Positions 16,324 through 24,946 of a stretch of DNA of 64,000 nt are shown piece after piece. The position numbers and the translations under genes are program-made. Numbering within the stretch: position 1 is the first letter of the stretch; each line of letters begins with the position of its first letter. This DNA is from VAXT01 sp963698015 (GTDB lineage Bacteria; Actinomycetota; Thermoleophilia; Gaiellales; Gaiellaceae), in contig OY969109.1 in assembly GCA_963698015.1 (NCBI GenBank), forward strand, positions 1,798,001 through 1,862,000, given 5' to 3'. The notes under the pieces are model-generated. The model saw only the letters and a list, made by a program, of their open reading frames with translations. It was not told the DNA's origin and did not search any database.

Positions 16324-16482
16324 ATGCGCGATCTTGGATCCATTCTGACGAGAGAGCGGCCGAAACTGCGGAAAGCGCGGCGCAAGGAGCAGCCGAGGGC
16401 GAAGAAGCGGGCGATCCCGACCGCGGAGCTCGTCGAGTGCACGTGCCCCGAGCCGTGCGAACGCGACCACGAGACCGACTAG
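16324..16482 (+). CDS. Small basic Cys/His protein leading the glyoxylate-shunt operon
   Basis: A 52-residue ORF with a strong ribosome site (AAGGAG at 16315-16320) and ATG at 16324. The N-terminal two thirds are very basic (RPKLRKARRKEQPRAKKR), and the C-terminus carries a possible metal site, CTCPEPCERDH. Its TAG overlaps the AGGAGG of aceA, so aceA translation is probably coupled to it. It resembles no family I know. It could bind nucleic acid or metal, or act as a leader peptide. Coding potential is supported by the ribosome site and spacing only. Confidence 0.6.
   Translation: MRDLGSILTRERPKLRKARRKEQPRAKKRAIPTAELVECTCPEPCERDHETD
16334..16343. promoter_or_regulatory. Candidate operator TTGGATCCAT (site 2)
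   Basis: Nine of ten bases match the palindrome at 16271-16280, 63 bp away (about six helical turns). It lies within codons 4-7 of the small ORF. Paired sites on one face of the helix flanking the ribosome site would suit repression by a dimer or tetramer. Confidence 0.35.
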
Positions 16483-16492
16483 GAGGCCCCCA

Positions 16493-17743
16493 GTGACCGG
16501 CTCAAGCAACGGCGACTCGCCGGATTCGACCGAGGGGCTCGAGCGCCCGTACAGCCCGGACGTCGTGGAGCGCCTCCGCGGCCCGGTGCAGATCGAGCAC
16601 ACGCTGGCGCGGCTCGGCGCGGAACGCCTCAGGAAGCTGCTCGGACGCGGTGACCACGTCCGGGCGCTCGGCGCGATGACCGGGGGCCAGGCGGTGCAGA
16701 TGGCGAAGGCGGGCCTGGAGGCGATCTACCTCTCGGGCTGGCAGGTCGCCGCCGATGCGAACGTGGCCGGCCAGACCTATCCCGACCAGAGCCTCTATCC
16801 GTCCGACAGCGCACCTGCGCTCGTCCGCCGGCTCAACGCGGCGCTCATGCGCGCGATGCAGGTCGAGGCTGCCGAAGGGCAGCAGGCGGACTGGCTCCTG
16901 CCGATCGTCGCGGACGCCGAGGCCGGCTTCGGCGGGCCCTTGCATGCGTACGAGCTGATGCGCGGGATGATCGAGGCGGGCGCGGCCGGAGTGCACTACG
17001 AAGACCAGCTCGCGGCGGAAAAGAAGTGCGGCCACCTCGGTGGCAAGGTGCTCGTCCCGACGAGCCAGTTCGTGCGCACGCTCATGTCTGCCCGGCTCGC
17101 GGCGGACGTCGCCGACGTGCCGACGGTGCTCATCGCCCGCACGGACGCGCTGAGCGCAACGCTGCTCACGAGCGACGTCGATCCCGCCGACGAGGCGTTC
17201 CTCACGGGCGAGCGCACCGGCGAGGGCTTCTTCCGGATCCACCCGGGGCTCGAGCCCGTGATCGCGCGCTCGCTCGCATACGCGCCGTATGCCGACATCC
17301 TCTGGTTCGAGACCTCGACTCCCGACATGGGCGAGGCGCGTGAGTTCGCGCAGGCGATCCACGAGCGCTACCCGGGGAAGCTGCTCGCATACAACTGCTC
17401 TCCGTCCTTCAACTGGCGCAGTCACCTCGACGACTCTCAGATCGCGACGTTCCAGGACGAGCTCGGCGAGCTCGGCTACCGGTTCCAGTTCGTGACACTC
17501 GCCGGGTTCCACGCGCTCAACGAGTCGATGTTCGAGCTCGCACGCGGCTACCGGGAGCGCGGCATGTCAGCGTACGTCGAGCTCCAGGAGCGCGAGTTCG
17601 CCCTCGAGGAGCATGGCTACACGGCGACGCGCCACCAGCGCGAGGTCGGCGCGGGGTACTTCGACGCGATCCTCGGCGCTCTCGGCGAAAGCTCGACCCT
17701 CGCGCTTGCGGGATCGACCGAAGAAGCCCAGTTCACGGCGTGA
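16493..17743 (+). CDS. aceA: Isocitrate lyase
   Basis: A protein of 416 aa that cleaves isocitrate to glyoxylate and succinate, the first step of the glyoxylate shunt. It carries the active-site signature KKCGHLGGK (about residues 179-187), the upstream substrate and Mg segment VADAEAGFGG, and the conserved YNCSPSFNW. Its length suits the short bacterial ICL1 class. The GTG start at 16493 lies 6 bases after AGGAGG. The TGA overlaps the aceB start (GTGA). Expected to be induced on acetate or fatty acids. Confidence 0.95.
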   Translation: MTGSSNGDSPDSTEGLERPYSPDVVERLRGPVQIEHTLARLGAERLRKLLGRGDHVRALGAMTGGQAVQMAKAGLEAIYLSGWQVAADANVAGQTYPDQSLYPSDSAPALVRRLNAALMRAMQVEAAEGQQADWLLPIVADAEAGFGGPLHAYELMRGMIEAGAAGVHYEDQLAAEKKCGHLGGKVLVPTSQFVRTLMSARLAADVADVPTVLIARTDALSATLLTSDVDPADEAFLTGERTGEGFFRIHPGLEPVIARSLAYAPYADILWFETSTPDMGEAREFAQAIHERYPGKLLAYNCSPSFNWRSHLDDSQIATFQDELGELGYRFQFVTLAGFHALNESMFELARGYRERGMSAYVELQEREFALEEHGYTATRHQREVGAGYFDAILGALGESSTLALAGSTEEAQFTA

Positions 17744-19266
17744 CCCTGTGGACGAAGCCGAGTGCGCTCGAGCTCCTGGCGCCGGGCGACGACGAGATCC
17801 TCTCGCATGATGCTCTCGCCTTCGTCGCGAAGCTGCATCGCGAGCTGAACCCGATCCGCATGCAGCTGCTCGAGCGCAGACGCGAGCGCCAGGCCGAGCT
17901 CGACGCAGGCGTCCTCCCGGACTTCCTGTCCGAGACGCGTGGCGTTCGCGAGGCCATCTGGAGCGTCGCTCCGGCACCGCAGGACCTCCTCGACCGCCGG
18001 GTCGAGATCACGGGCCCGGTCGAGCGGAAGATGATGATCAACGCTCTCAACTCGGGCGCGCGCGTCTTCATGGCCGACTTCGAGGACGCGCTCTCGCCGA
18101 CGTGGCAGAACGTCGTCGCGGGCCAGCGGAACCTGGCCGACGCCGTCCGCAGGACGATCGAGCTCGAGACCGCGGACAAGACCTACCGGCTGAACGAGGA
18201 GACCGCGGTGCTGGTGACGCGCCCACGAGGGTGGCACCTGCACGAAGGCCACCTGCTCGTCGACGGCGAGCCCGTCTCGGCGAGCCTCTTCGACTTCGGC
18301 CTCGCGTTCTTCCACAACGCCGAGGAGCTGCTCGAGCGCGGCTCGGGCCCGTACTACTACCTGCCGAAGCTCGAGAGCCACCTCGAGGCACGGCTCTGGA
18401 ACAGCGCGTTCGTCCTCGCCCAGGACGAGCTGGGCATCGATCAGGGCTCGATCCGAGCCACGGTGCTGATCGAGACGGTGCTCGCCGCGTTCGAGATGGA
18501 GGAGATCCTCTACGAGCTGCGCGATCACGCCTCCGGCCTGAACGCCGGGCGGTGGGACTACATCTTCAGCGCGATCAAGAAGTTCCGCTCGCGGCCGGAG
18601 TTCGTGCTGCCGGACCGCGCGCAGGTGACGATGACCGCTCCGTTCATGCGCGCCTACACGGAGCTTCTCGTCGCCACATGCCATCGAAGGGGTGCGCACG
18701 CGATGGGAGGGATGGCCGCATTCGTCCCCTCGCGGAAAGACCCGGCCGTGAACGAGGTCGCGCTCGCCAAGGTCCGTGAGGACAAGCAGCGGGAGGCGGG
18801 CGACGGCTTCGACGGCACATGGGTCGCGCACCCCGACCTCGTTCCTGTCGCGACCGAGGTCTTCGATTCCGTCCTGGGAGAGCGCCTGAACCAGCTCGAT
18901 CGGCAACGCGACGACGTCGTCGCCTCTGCCGTGGCGCTCCTGTCGGTTCCCGAGACGGCCGGCGAGGTCACGGACGAGGGCGTGGCGACCAACGTCCGCG
19001 TCGGGATCGCGTACCTGGACTCGTGGCTGCGCGGTGTCGGTGCGGCGGCGATCGAGAACCTGATGGAGGACGCTGCGACGGCGGAGATCTCGCGCTCTCA
19101 GCTGTGGCAGTGGGTGCGCCACGGCCGAGTCGCCCGGGAGCGCGTGGTCGAGCAGATCGAACGAACGGAGGGCACGCAGGACGCGAAGGACGTCTTCCGC
19201 GAGGTCGCGCTCGCGGACGAGTTCGTCGAGTTCCTCACGCTCCCGGCGTACGATCGCCTGGGATGA
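17740..19266 (+). CDS. aceB: Malate synthase A
   Basis: A protein of 508 aa that condenses glyoxylate with acetyl-CoA to malate, completing the shunt begun by AceA. It contains the family signature RDHASGLNAGRWDYIFS (about residues 262-278), the FMADFEDALSPTW metal and acyl segment, and the C-terminal catalytic Asp region (MEDAATAEISRSQLWQW). Length and motifs fit isoform A, not the larger isoform G. It overlaps both neighbours by 4 bp, so the operon is translationally coupled. Confidence 0.96.
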   Translation: MTLWTKPSALELLAPGDDEILSHDALAFVAKLHRELNPIRMQLLERRRERQAELDAGVLPDFLSETRGVREAIWSVAPAPQDLLDRRVEITGPVERKMMINALNSGARVFMADFEDALSPTWQNVVAGQRNLADAVRRTIELETADKTYRLNEETAVLVTRPRGWHLHEGHLLVDGEPVSASLFDFGLAFFHNAEELLERGSGPYYYLPKLESHLEARLWNSAFVLAQDELGIDQGSIRATVLIETVLAAFEMEEILYELRDHASGLNAGRWDYIFSAIKKFRSRPEFVLPDRAQVTMTAPFMRAYTELLVATCHRRGAHAMGGMAAFVPSRKDPAVNEVALAKVREDKQREAGDGFDGTWVAHPDLVPVATEVFDSVLGERLNQLDRQRDDVVASAVALLSVPETAGEVTDEGVATNVRVGIAYLDSWLRGVGAAAIENLMEDAATAEISRSQLWQWVRHGRVARERVVEQIERTEGTQDAKDVFREVALADEFVEFLTLPAYDRLG

Positions 19267-19985
19267 CCGACACCACCAAGGCCGACGAGATCGCTCTTGT
19301 GCTCGAGCAGGCGATCGTCTCCGGCGACCTGGAGCCCGGGCGCGTGCTTCGGCAGGAAGAGCTCTCGGAACGCTTCGCGGTCAGCCGGACCCCCGTGCGC
19401 GAGGCGCTTCGCCGGCTCGTAGCGCTCGGGCTCGTCTCGTTCGTCCCGAACCGCGGCGTGCGCGTGCGGACGATCACGCTCGACGAGCTACGCGAGGCGT
19501 TCCTCGTGCGGGCGGAGCTCGAGTCGCTCGCGACGGAGATCGCAGCGCCGAAGTTCACCGAGGCCGACCTTCGGGAGCTGGACGAGGCGCGAGAGGCGTT
19601 CAGCCAGGCGACGCAGGCGCTCCGTGCGCAGCCGCAGGAAGACGTCGACCGCTGGCGCCTCACACACGACTGGGTCGTCGCGAACCACGGCTTCCACGAC
19701 GTCATCTACCGCGTGGCGGAGACGCCCCTCATCGAGCGGCTGGCGAAGAGCGCCCGCCGCTCGTTCTCCGGCCACGCAGTGTGGGCGCCGGGCGGCTCGG
19801 AGACGGACGCGCTCTACGAGCGGAACGACAACGAGCACCGCGCGATCATCGCCGCGCTGCGCGCTCGGAACGGAGCAGGCGCAAGAGCTCTCGCGCGGGA
19901 GCACGTGCTCCATTCGTTCGAGCTGCTCGCCCATGTGCTCGAGCAGTTCTCGAACGGCGATCGGTTACGCGCGGGGCACGCCTAG
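19263..19985 (+). CDS. GntR-family transcriptional regulator (FCD subfamily)
   Basis: A protein of 240 aa. The N-terminal winged helix has the GntR signature (SGDLEPGRVLRQEELSERFAVSRTPVREALRRL, residues about 20-52). The C-terminal all-helical FCD ligand domain has the metal-binding pattern with His in NHGFHDVIYR and HRAII. Encoded as the last gene of the aceA-aceB operon (ATGA overlap), it most likely regulates the shunt in response to an organic acid, perhaps through the TTGGATCCAA sites upstream. Its 3' end overlaps the convergent oxidoreductase gene by 21 bp. Confidence 0.9.
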   Translation: MTDTTKADEIALVLEQAIVSGDLEPGRVLRQEELSERFAVSRTPVREALRRLVALGLVSFVPNRGVRVRTITLDELREAFLVRAELESLATEIAAPKFTEADLRELDEAREAFSQATQALRAQPQEDVDRWRLTHDWVVANHGFHDVIYRVAETPLIERLAKSARRSFSGHAVWAPGGSETDALYERNDNEHRAIIAALRARNGAGARALAREHVLHSFELLAHVLEQFSNGDRLRAGHA

Positions 19986-21011
19986 AGTCTTCGCACGCTC
20001 GCGAGCGGCGTCGAGCACAGCGAGCGCGGCCACCGACTCGAGAGGGTCGACCGGCGGAGGCGCCGATTCGCGGAGGCTCCGTTCCACGCCCGCGTAGAAC
20101 GACCCGTACGAGCCTGGCTCGGTTGGAACCTCTGTCGCCTCGTCACCCACGACGAGCCGACCCCAGCGCTCGAGCGGCTCCTCTCCCCAGCCCGGCTCGC
20201 CGGGCGTGCGGCCCGCGCGCAGCTGTTCCTCCTGGATGTCGATGCCGTGCTTCGTGAACGCGCCTCGGTCGCCTAGGACGCGGAAGCGTGGGGCTCGATC
20301 GGCCGCGAGCGTGCTCATCCAGAGGTGTGACCGGACGCCGGACTCGTGCTCCAGCGCGAGGAAGTCGTCGTCGTCGGCCACGGCGCCCTCGCGTCGCACG
20401 TCGACCTCGGCGTAGACATCGCTCACCGGGCCGAAGAGCTGCAGCGCCTGGTCGACGAGGTGGCTCCCGAGGTCGAGGAGCAGCCCGCCGCCTTCCTCGG
20501 CGCCGACTTGCTCGCGCCAGCCGCCACCGGGTTGCGGCCGCCAGCGCTCGAAGCGCGATTCGAAGCGGTGCACGCGCCCGAGCTCGTTCGCTTCCAGGAG
20601 TCGGCGCAGCGTGAGGAAGTCTCCGTCCCAGCGGCGGTTCTGAAAGACCGTCACCATCAGGCCGCGTTCGCGACCGGCGTCGACGAGCGTCCTGCCTTCC
20701 GCCGCGTTGCGCGCAAGGGGCTTGTCGACGACGATCGCCAGCCCGGCCTCGAGCGCGGCCAGGCCGAGCGGGACGTGGCTGCTGTTCGGCGTCGCGATCA
20801 CGGCCAGGTCGAGCTCCGACGAGCGCTCCCAGACCTCGTCAGCCGTGCCGACCACGGTCACGCCCGGGTGTTCCCGGAGCGCTTGCTCGCGGCGATCCTC
20901 GTTCCCGGTCACGACCACGGACAGGCGGAGACCGGGAGTCGTCGAGATGAACGGCGCGTGGAAGACGGAGCCCGCGAGCCCGTACCCGAGCAGGGCCACG
21001 TTCGCAGTCAT
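19965..21011 (-). CDS. Gfo/Idh/MocA-family oxidoreductase
   Basis: A protein of 348 aa with an N-terminal Rossmann fold (VALLGYGLAGSVFHAPFI, residues about 5-22), the conserved DKPLARN segment carrying the catalytic-type Lys (about residue 95) and the C-terminal domain with GGGLLLDLGSHLVDQALQLFG. The family acts on sugars, inositols and similar polyols with NAD(P). The substrate is not evident. The ATG at 21011 overlaps the TGA of the AlkZ-like gene upstream. Confidence 0.88.
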   Translation of the reverse strand: MTANVALLGYGLAGSVFHAPFISTTPGLRLSVVVTGNEDRREQALREHPGVTVVGTADEVWERSSELDLAVIATPNSSHVPLGLAALEAGLAIVVDKPLARNAAEGRTLVDAGRERGLMVTVFQNRRWDGDFLTLRRLLEANELGRVHRFESRFERWRPQPGGGWREQVGAEEGGGLLLDLGSHLVDQALQLFGPVSDVYAEVDVRREGAVADDDDFLALEHESGVRSHLWMSTLAADRAPRFRVLGDRGAFTKHGIDIQEEQLRAGRTPGEPGWGEEPLERWGRLVVGDEATEVPTEPGSYGSFYAGVERSLRESAPPPVDPLESVAALAVLDAARERAKTLGVPRA

Positions 21012-22036
21012 TCGTGGAACGCGGCGAGGCGCTCGGCCTCGTCCTCGAGCTCGGCGCGGATGGGCTTCGGGAGCCGGCCGAACGACTCGATCTCGACGCG
21101 GCCCTTCTCGTAGCGCCATGTGCCCGCGACCTGGCCGTCGACGAGGAACGTGTTCACGGAGTGGGGGGTCCGAACGTTGAAGATGCGAGGCCGGTGGCGC
21201 TCGGGCAGGATCTGTGTGCGCCGCGCGTGGACGAGCAGCGTCGCGTCCCAGACCGGCAGGAAGCGCACAGGAGCCGGCGTGTCCTCGTCGGGTAGCGGCA
21301 GCCGCGGGAGGTCGACGAGCTCCTTGCCGTCCTCGTTCCGGAAGCGCCGCAGCTCGAGGCGCTCGAGCGCCTCCCTGGTCGTCTTCACGTCGAGGCTCGC
21401 CCAGTCGGCGATCTCGGCCGGGCGCGCGGGGCCGAAGGCCTGGAGGTAGCGGCGCACGAGCAGCTCGATCCCCTCGTTCTCGGTCGCCGACTCGGGGCCG
21501 ACCCAATCTTCGGAGAGCGCGTAGAGATCGGCGCGACGCCGCTCCCATGTGCCCGACGGCGGGACGCGCACCAGGTCGAGGAACAATCCGGCGAGGCCGA
21601 GCCGCTTGCCCAGGATCTCTTCGAGCTCGGCTCGGGTCAGCGTGCCGCCGTCGAACGCGCGGCGAGCCTTGCGGTCGTTCGCGGCGACCTTCTTCGCGTC
21701 GAGGTCACGGCCGTGCGTCCGCAGCCACCACGTCCGCTGCGCCTGCCGGATGCCGACGACGAACGGCCAGTAGTCCCGCTTCGAGACGAGGTGGATCGTC
21801 GCCCTCATCATCGATCCCTGGATCACCCTGCGCCGCTCGAGTGCCCGGGTCAGCTGGTCGCGCGCGAAGCCCTCCAGGCGGGTCCAGAGCCCGATGTACA
21901 TCGACGGGGCGTACTGCGCCTGGAGCCCGCCCATGCGCTCGAGCGCGCGTGGGAGCGGCGTCTTCGCGCGTTCGAGCAGCATCTGCCGTGCGAGCAGCGC
22001 CCGGTTCAGCTCCCGCTCGGTGAGGGTGCGCGTCAC
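21008..22036 (-). CDS. AlkZ-like winged-helix DNA glycosylase
   Basis: A protein of 342 aa of the HTH_42 (AlkZ/YcaQ) superfamily, whose characterised members unhook interstrand crosslinks and remove alkylated purines. The catalytic-type QxQ motif is visible in MGGLQAQYAP (about residue 38). Other family features are RATIHLVSKRDYW and the C-terminal GTWRYEKGRVEIESFGRL. The GTG start is at 22036. No other repair genes are adjacent, so the function rests on family membership. Confidence 0.8.
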   Translation of the reverse strand: MTRTLTERELNRALLARQMLLERAKTPLPRALERMGGLQAQYAPSMYIGLWTRLEGFARDQLTRALERRRVIQGSMMRATIHLVSKRDYWPFVVGIRQAQRTWWLRTHGRDLDAKKVAANDRKARRAFDGGTLTRAELEEILGKRLGLAGLFLDLVRVPPSGTWERRRADLYALSEDWVGPESATENEGIELLVRRYLQAFGPARPAEIADWASLDVKTTREALERLELRRFRNEDGKELVDLPRLPLPDEDTPAPVRFLPVWDATLLVHARRTQILPERHRPRIFNVRTPHSVNTFLVDGQVAGTWRYEKGRVEIESFGRLPKPIRAELEDEAERLAAFHE

Positions 22037-22148
22037 TTCACGTGAGCCTAATCGGATTCAGAAGAACGTCTTAGGCCCGGCTTAGCCCGTTCTCACGTCG
22101 TCTTGGTCTGCTGGGGAAGTCCGCTCGTTCCCAACAGAAAGGAGACCT

Positions 22149-22532
22149 ATGACGGACAGAGTCAAGAACCTGCTGCTGATCGTCCTGTCGATCACGGCAC
22201 TCGCCCTCGGAGGGTCGGCACTTGCCGGCGCAGCCTCCGGAGGCGGAGGATCGAGCAGCAGCAACAGCAACTCGTCGGCGCGACCGATGACCCGGCCGCC
22301 GGCGGGACTGCCGCCTCAGCGTCCAGACGAGACGCTCCTCACCGGTGACACCGAAGCGAAGGTCCGTGCGGCCGCGCTTGCGAAGGTGAGCGGCGGCACG
22401 ATCGACCGGCTCGAGACCGACGCAGACGGCCACGCCGCGTACGAGGCCCACATGACCCGCAGCGACGGGTCCCGGGTCACGGTCTACGTGAACAAGGCGT
22501 TCGAGGTCGTCGGCGTTCAGTCCGGCCCCTAG
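22149..22532 (+). CDS. Small exported PepSY-like protein
   Basis: A protein of 127 aa preceded by AAAGGAGACC. A signal peptide (residues 1-28) is followed by a Ser/Gly/Asn-rich and Pro-rich linker. One PepSY-like domain follows (GDTEAKVRAAALAKVSGGTIDRLETD...YVNKAFEVVGVQ, residues about 65-125). Such domains are small secreted modules, often linked to peptidase inhibition or sensing. It is a single-gene transcript ended by a strong hairpin and diverges from the AlkZ-like gene across 112 bp. Confidence 0.8.
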   Translation: MTDRVKNLLLIVLSITALALGGSALAGAASGGGGSSSSNSNSSARPMTRPPAGLPPQRPDETLLTGDTEAKVRAAALAKVSGGTIDRLETDADGHAAYEAHMTRSDGSRVTVYVNKAFEVVGVQSGP

Positions 22533-22547
22533 ATCGACCTCCCCCGA

Positions 22548-22581
22548 GCACGAGAGCCCGGCACGTTCCGGGCTCTCGTGC
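22548..22581 (+). terminator. Strong hairpin terminator
   Basis: A perfect 14-bp stem (arms 22548-22561 and 22568-22581, loop CACGTT) follows the PepSY-like gene. The downstream run is weak (GTTAGAAA), so efficiency without a U-tract is uncertain. The next gene starts 18 bp later. Confidence 0.75.
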
Positions 22582-22598
22582 GTTAGAAACCGACCTCC

Positions 22599-23318
22599 AT
22601 GCCAGTCGAGCAGTCCGTCGTCAGCGAGCGGTTGCAGGTCGTCCGTGGGAGACGCAAAGCGCTCGACGACCTCTCCGCGACCATCCGGGCCGGCGCAGTA
22701 ACCGGGCTCCTGGGTCCGAGCGGCAGCGGGAAATCGACGCTGATGCGGGCGATCGTCGGCGTGCAGGTGATCCGCTCGGGCTCGCTGCGGGTGTTCGGCC
22801 TGCAGGCGGGTAGCCCAGCTCTTCGTCCTCGGATCGGCTACATGACGCAGGCCCCGTCGGTGTACGGCGACCTGACCGTCTTCGAGAACCTCCGCTACTT
22901 CGCCCGAGTTCTCAGGGCGCCTGCGCAGCGGGTCGACGAACTGATCGAGGCGGTCAGGCTCGAGGCGGAGCGCGACCAGGTCGTCGACCGGCTCTCAGGG
23001 GGCCAGCGCGCTCGGGTCTCGCTCGCGGCGGCGCTCGTCGGCGAGCCGGAGCTGCTAGTGCTCGACGAGCCAACCGTCGGGCTCGATCCCTTGCTGCGTC
23101 GCGACTTGTGGGCGATGTTCAGAGAGCTCGCGGGCAAGGGCACGACGCTCCTCGTCTCGAGTCATGTCATGGACGAGGCGAGGCACTGCGACGAGCTCCT
23201 GCTGCTGCACGAGGGGCGCCTGCTCGCCACGGGGAGCCCGGACGACCTCCGCCGCCGCACGGGCGCCGACGATCTCGACGACGGCTTTCTCCGCCTCGTC
23301 GAAGGGGCGCGTCGATGA
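22599..23318 (+). CDS. ABC transporter ATP-binding protein
   Basis: A protein of 239 aa with Walker A GPSGSGKST (about residue 40), signature RLSGGQRARV, Walker B LLVLDEPTVGLDP and the switch His in SSHVMDEA. It belongs to the drug/Nod-factor-type exporters that pair with ABC-2 permeases. It couples to the permease encoded next (ATGA overlap). The transported substrate is unknown. Confidence 0.93.
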   Translation: MPVEQSVVSERLQVVRGRRKALDDLSATIRAGAVTGLLGPSGSGKSTLMRAIVGVQVIRSGSLRVFGLQAGSPALRPRIGYMTQAPSVYGDLTVFENLRYFARVLRAPAQRVDELIEAVRLEAERDQVVDRLSGGQRARVSLAAALVGEPELLVLDEPTVGLDPLLRRDLWAMFRELAGKGTTLLVSSHVMDEARHCDELLLLHEGRLLATGSPDDLRRRTGADDLDDGFLRLVEGARR

Positions 23319-24049
23319 GCCCCGCTGCAGCCTGGGCGACCGCGCTCAGAGTCTTCGCTCAGCTCCGGCGTGACCCCCGGACGATCGCGCTCCTGATGGT
23401 CGTGCCCGTCGCGCTGGTCACGCTTCTCAAGTACATGTTCATCGACAGCCCGGGCGTGTTCGAGCGGATCGGGGTCCCGCTGCTCGGGCTCTTTCCGTTC
23501 ATCGCGATGTTCCTCGTCACCTCGATCACGATGCTGCGCGAGCGGACGACCGGGACGCTCGAGCGCCTGATGGCGATGCCGATCGCGAAGCTCGATCTCC
23601 TCCTGGGGTACGGGATCGCCTTCGCCACGGTGGCAGCGGTCCAGGCCCTGCTCGTGTCGCTCGTGGCGTTCGGGCTCCTCGACCTGCACACGGCCGGCCC
23701 GCGCTGGCTCGTCGTCGTCCTCGCGGTCACGAACGCGGTCCTCGGGATGGCGCTCGGGCTTCTGCTCAGCGCCTTCGCGCGCACCGAGTTCCAGGCGGTG
23801 CAGTTCATGCCCGCGTTCGTCTTCCCGCAGATCCTACTCTGCGGCCTGATCGTCCCTCGCGACGAGATGGCCCGGCTGCTCGAGATCGCGGCCGCCTTCC
23901 TTCCGCTCACCTACGCCTACGACGCGCTGCAGCGGGTCGGCGACGACGTCATCGACGCCCGCTTGGCGCTGGACGTGGCGATCGTCCTCGCCGTGACCTT
24001 GCTCGCTCTAGCTCTCGGCGCGGCGACCTTGCGCAGGCAGACGCCCTAG
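23315..24049 (+). CDS. ABC-2 type permease
   Basis: A protein of 244 aa with six predicted membrane helices and the ABC-2 hallmarks: LREREGTLERL-like RERTTGTLERLM (about residue 75) and a C-terminal FLPLTYAYDALQRV. It forms the membrane channel for the ATPase encoded just upstream. Its stop overlaps that of the convergent acetate kinase gene. Confidence 0.9.
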   Translation: MSPAAAWATALRVFAQLRRDPRTIALLMVVPVALVTLLKYMFIDSPGVFERIGVPLLGLFPFIAMFLVTSITMLRERTTGTLERLMAMPIAKLDLLLGYGIAFATVAAVQALLVSLVAFGLLDLHTAGPRWLVVVLAVTNAVLGMALGLLLSAFARTEFQAVQFMPAFVFPQILLCGLIVPRDEMARLLEIAAAFLPLTYAYDALQRVGDDVIDARLALDVAIVLAVTLLALALGAATLRRQTP

Positions 24050-24942
24050 CGGAGCAGGTCGCGGACCGCGTCCGCGATGACGAGGTCCTCGCGCGCGACA
24101 ACGACCTCGACGCTGAAGTGGCCGAGGAACAGCAGGCGTTCGACGATCGCAGCTCTCACGTCCGGCCGGTTCTCGCCGACGCCTCCCGAGAACGTGAGCA
24201 CGTCGAGGCCGCGGAGCGCAATCGCCATCTGCGCCACCGCGCCCGCGATCCGGTACGTGTAGACGGAGAAGCCGAGCGGGTCATCGAGCCCGCCCAGCGC
24301 TGCCAGGCCCGACTCGTGCTCGAGGGCGGCGTCGAGCTCGTCGACGGTCAGCCCGCGCTCGCGCAGGAGGTAGACCAGGACTCCCGGGTCGACGGAGCCC
24401 GAGCGGGTGGCCATCGGCACGCCTTCGAGCGGGGTGAAGCCCATCGTCGTGTCGACCGAGCGCCCGTTGAGAACAGCGGTCACCGAGCAGCCGCCGCCCA
24501 GGTGGCAGGCCACGATCCGCTCTGCGTCGAGCTGCGACACGACCGACTGCACGGCGATCCCGTGGAATCCGTAGCGGCGCACGCCCCAGTCGCGCCAGCG
24601 CTCCGGGATCGCGTACGTCGAGGCCTCGGGGGGAATCGTCGAGTGGAACGCCGTGTCGAAGACGGCGACGTGCGGCACGTCCGGCAGGGCTGCGCGCGCC
24701 TCGCGGATCGCGCGCAGTGCAGGAGTGTTGTGGAGCGGCGCGATGCGCGAGAGCTCGTCGATCGCCTGCTCGACCTCGTCGTCGATCAGCACCGGCTCGA
24801 CGTACTTCATGCCCCCATGCACGACGCGGTGCCCGACGGCGTCGGCGGGCACGAAACCGTCCACCGGTCGCGAGCTCTTGCCCTCGACCAGGCAGAGCTT
24901 CAGGCTCGTCGAGCCCGCGTTGACCGTGAGCACCGAAGACAA
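24046..24942 (-). CDS. ackA: Acetate kinase, short form
   Basis: About 298 aa with a TTG start at 24942, four bases after the phosphoketolase stop. A GTG at 24933 is an alternative. It converts acetyl phosphate and ADP to acetate and ATP. Motifs present: NAGSTSLKL at the N-terminus, GHRVVHGG, FDTAFH, YGFHG, HLGGGCSV, TTMGFTPLEGVPMATRSG and FSGGVGENRPDVR, covering the expected catalytic Arg, His and Glu residues. The usual enzyme is about 400 aa. The difference lies mainly between the first phosphate loop and GHRVVHGG, where about 50 residues are missing. All catalytic elements remain, so it is probably active. Confidence 0.88.
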   Translation of the reverse strand: MSSVLTVNAGSTSLKLCLVEGKSSRPVDGFVPADAVGHRVVHGGMKYVEPVLIDDEVEQAIDELSRIAPLHNTPALRAIREARAALPDVPHVAVFDTAFHSTIPPEASTYAIPERWRDWGVRRYGFHGIAVQSVVSQLDAERIVACHLGGGCSVTAVLNGRSVDTTMGFTPLEGVPMATRSGSVDPGVLVYLLRERGLTVDELDAALEHESGLAALGGLDDPLGFSVYTYRIAGAVAQMAIALRGLDVLTFSGGVGENRPDVRAAIVERLLFLGHFSVEVVVAREDLVIADAVRDLLR

Positions 24943-24946
24943 CGCG

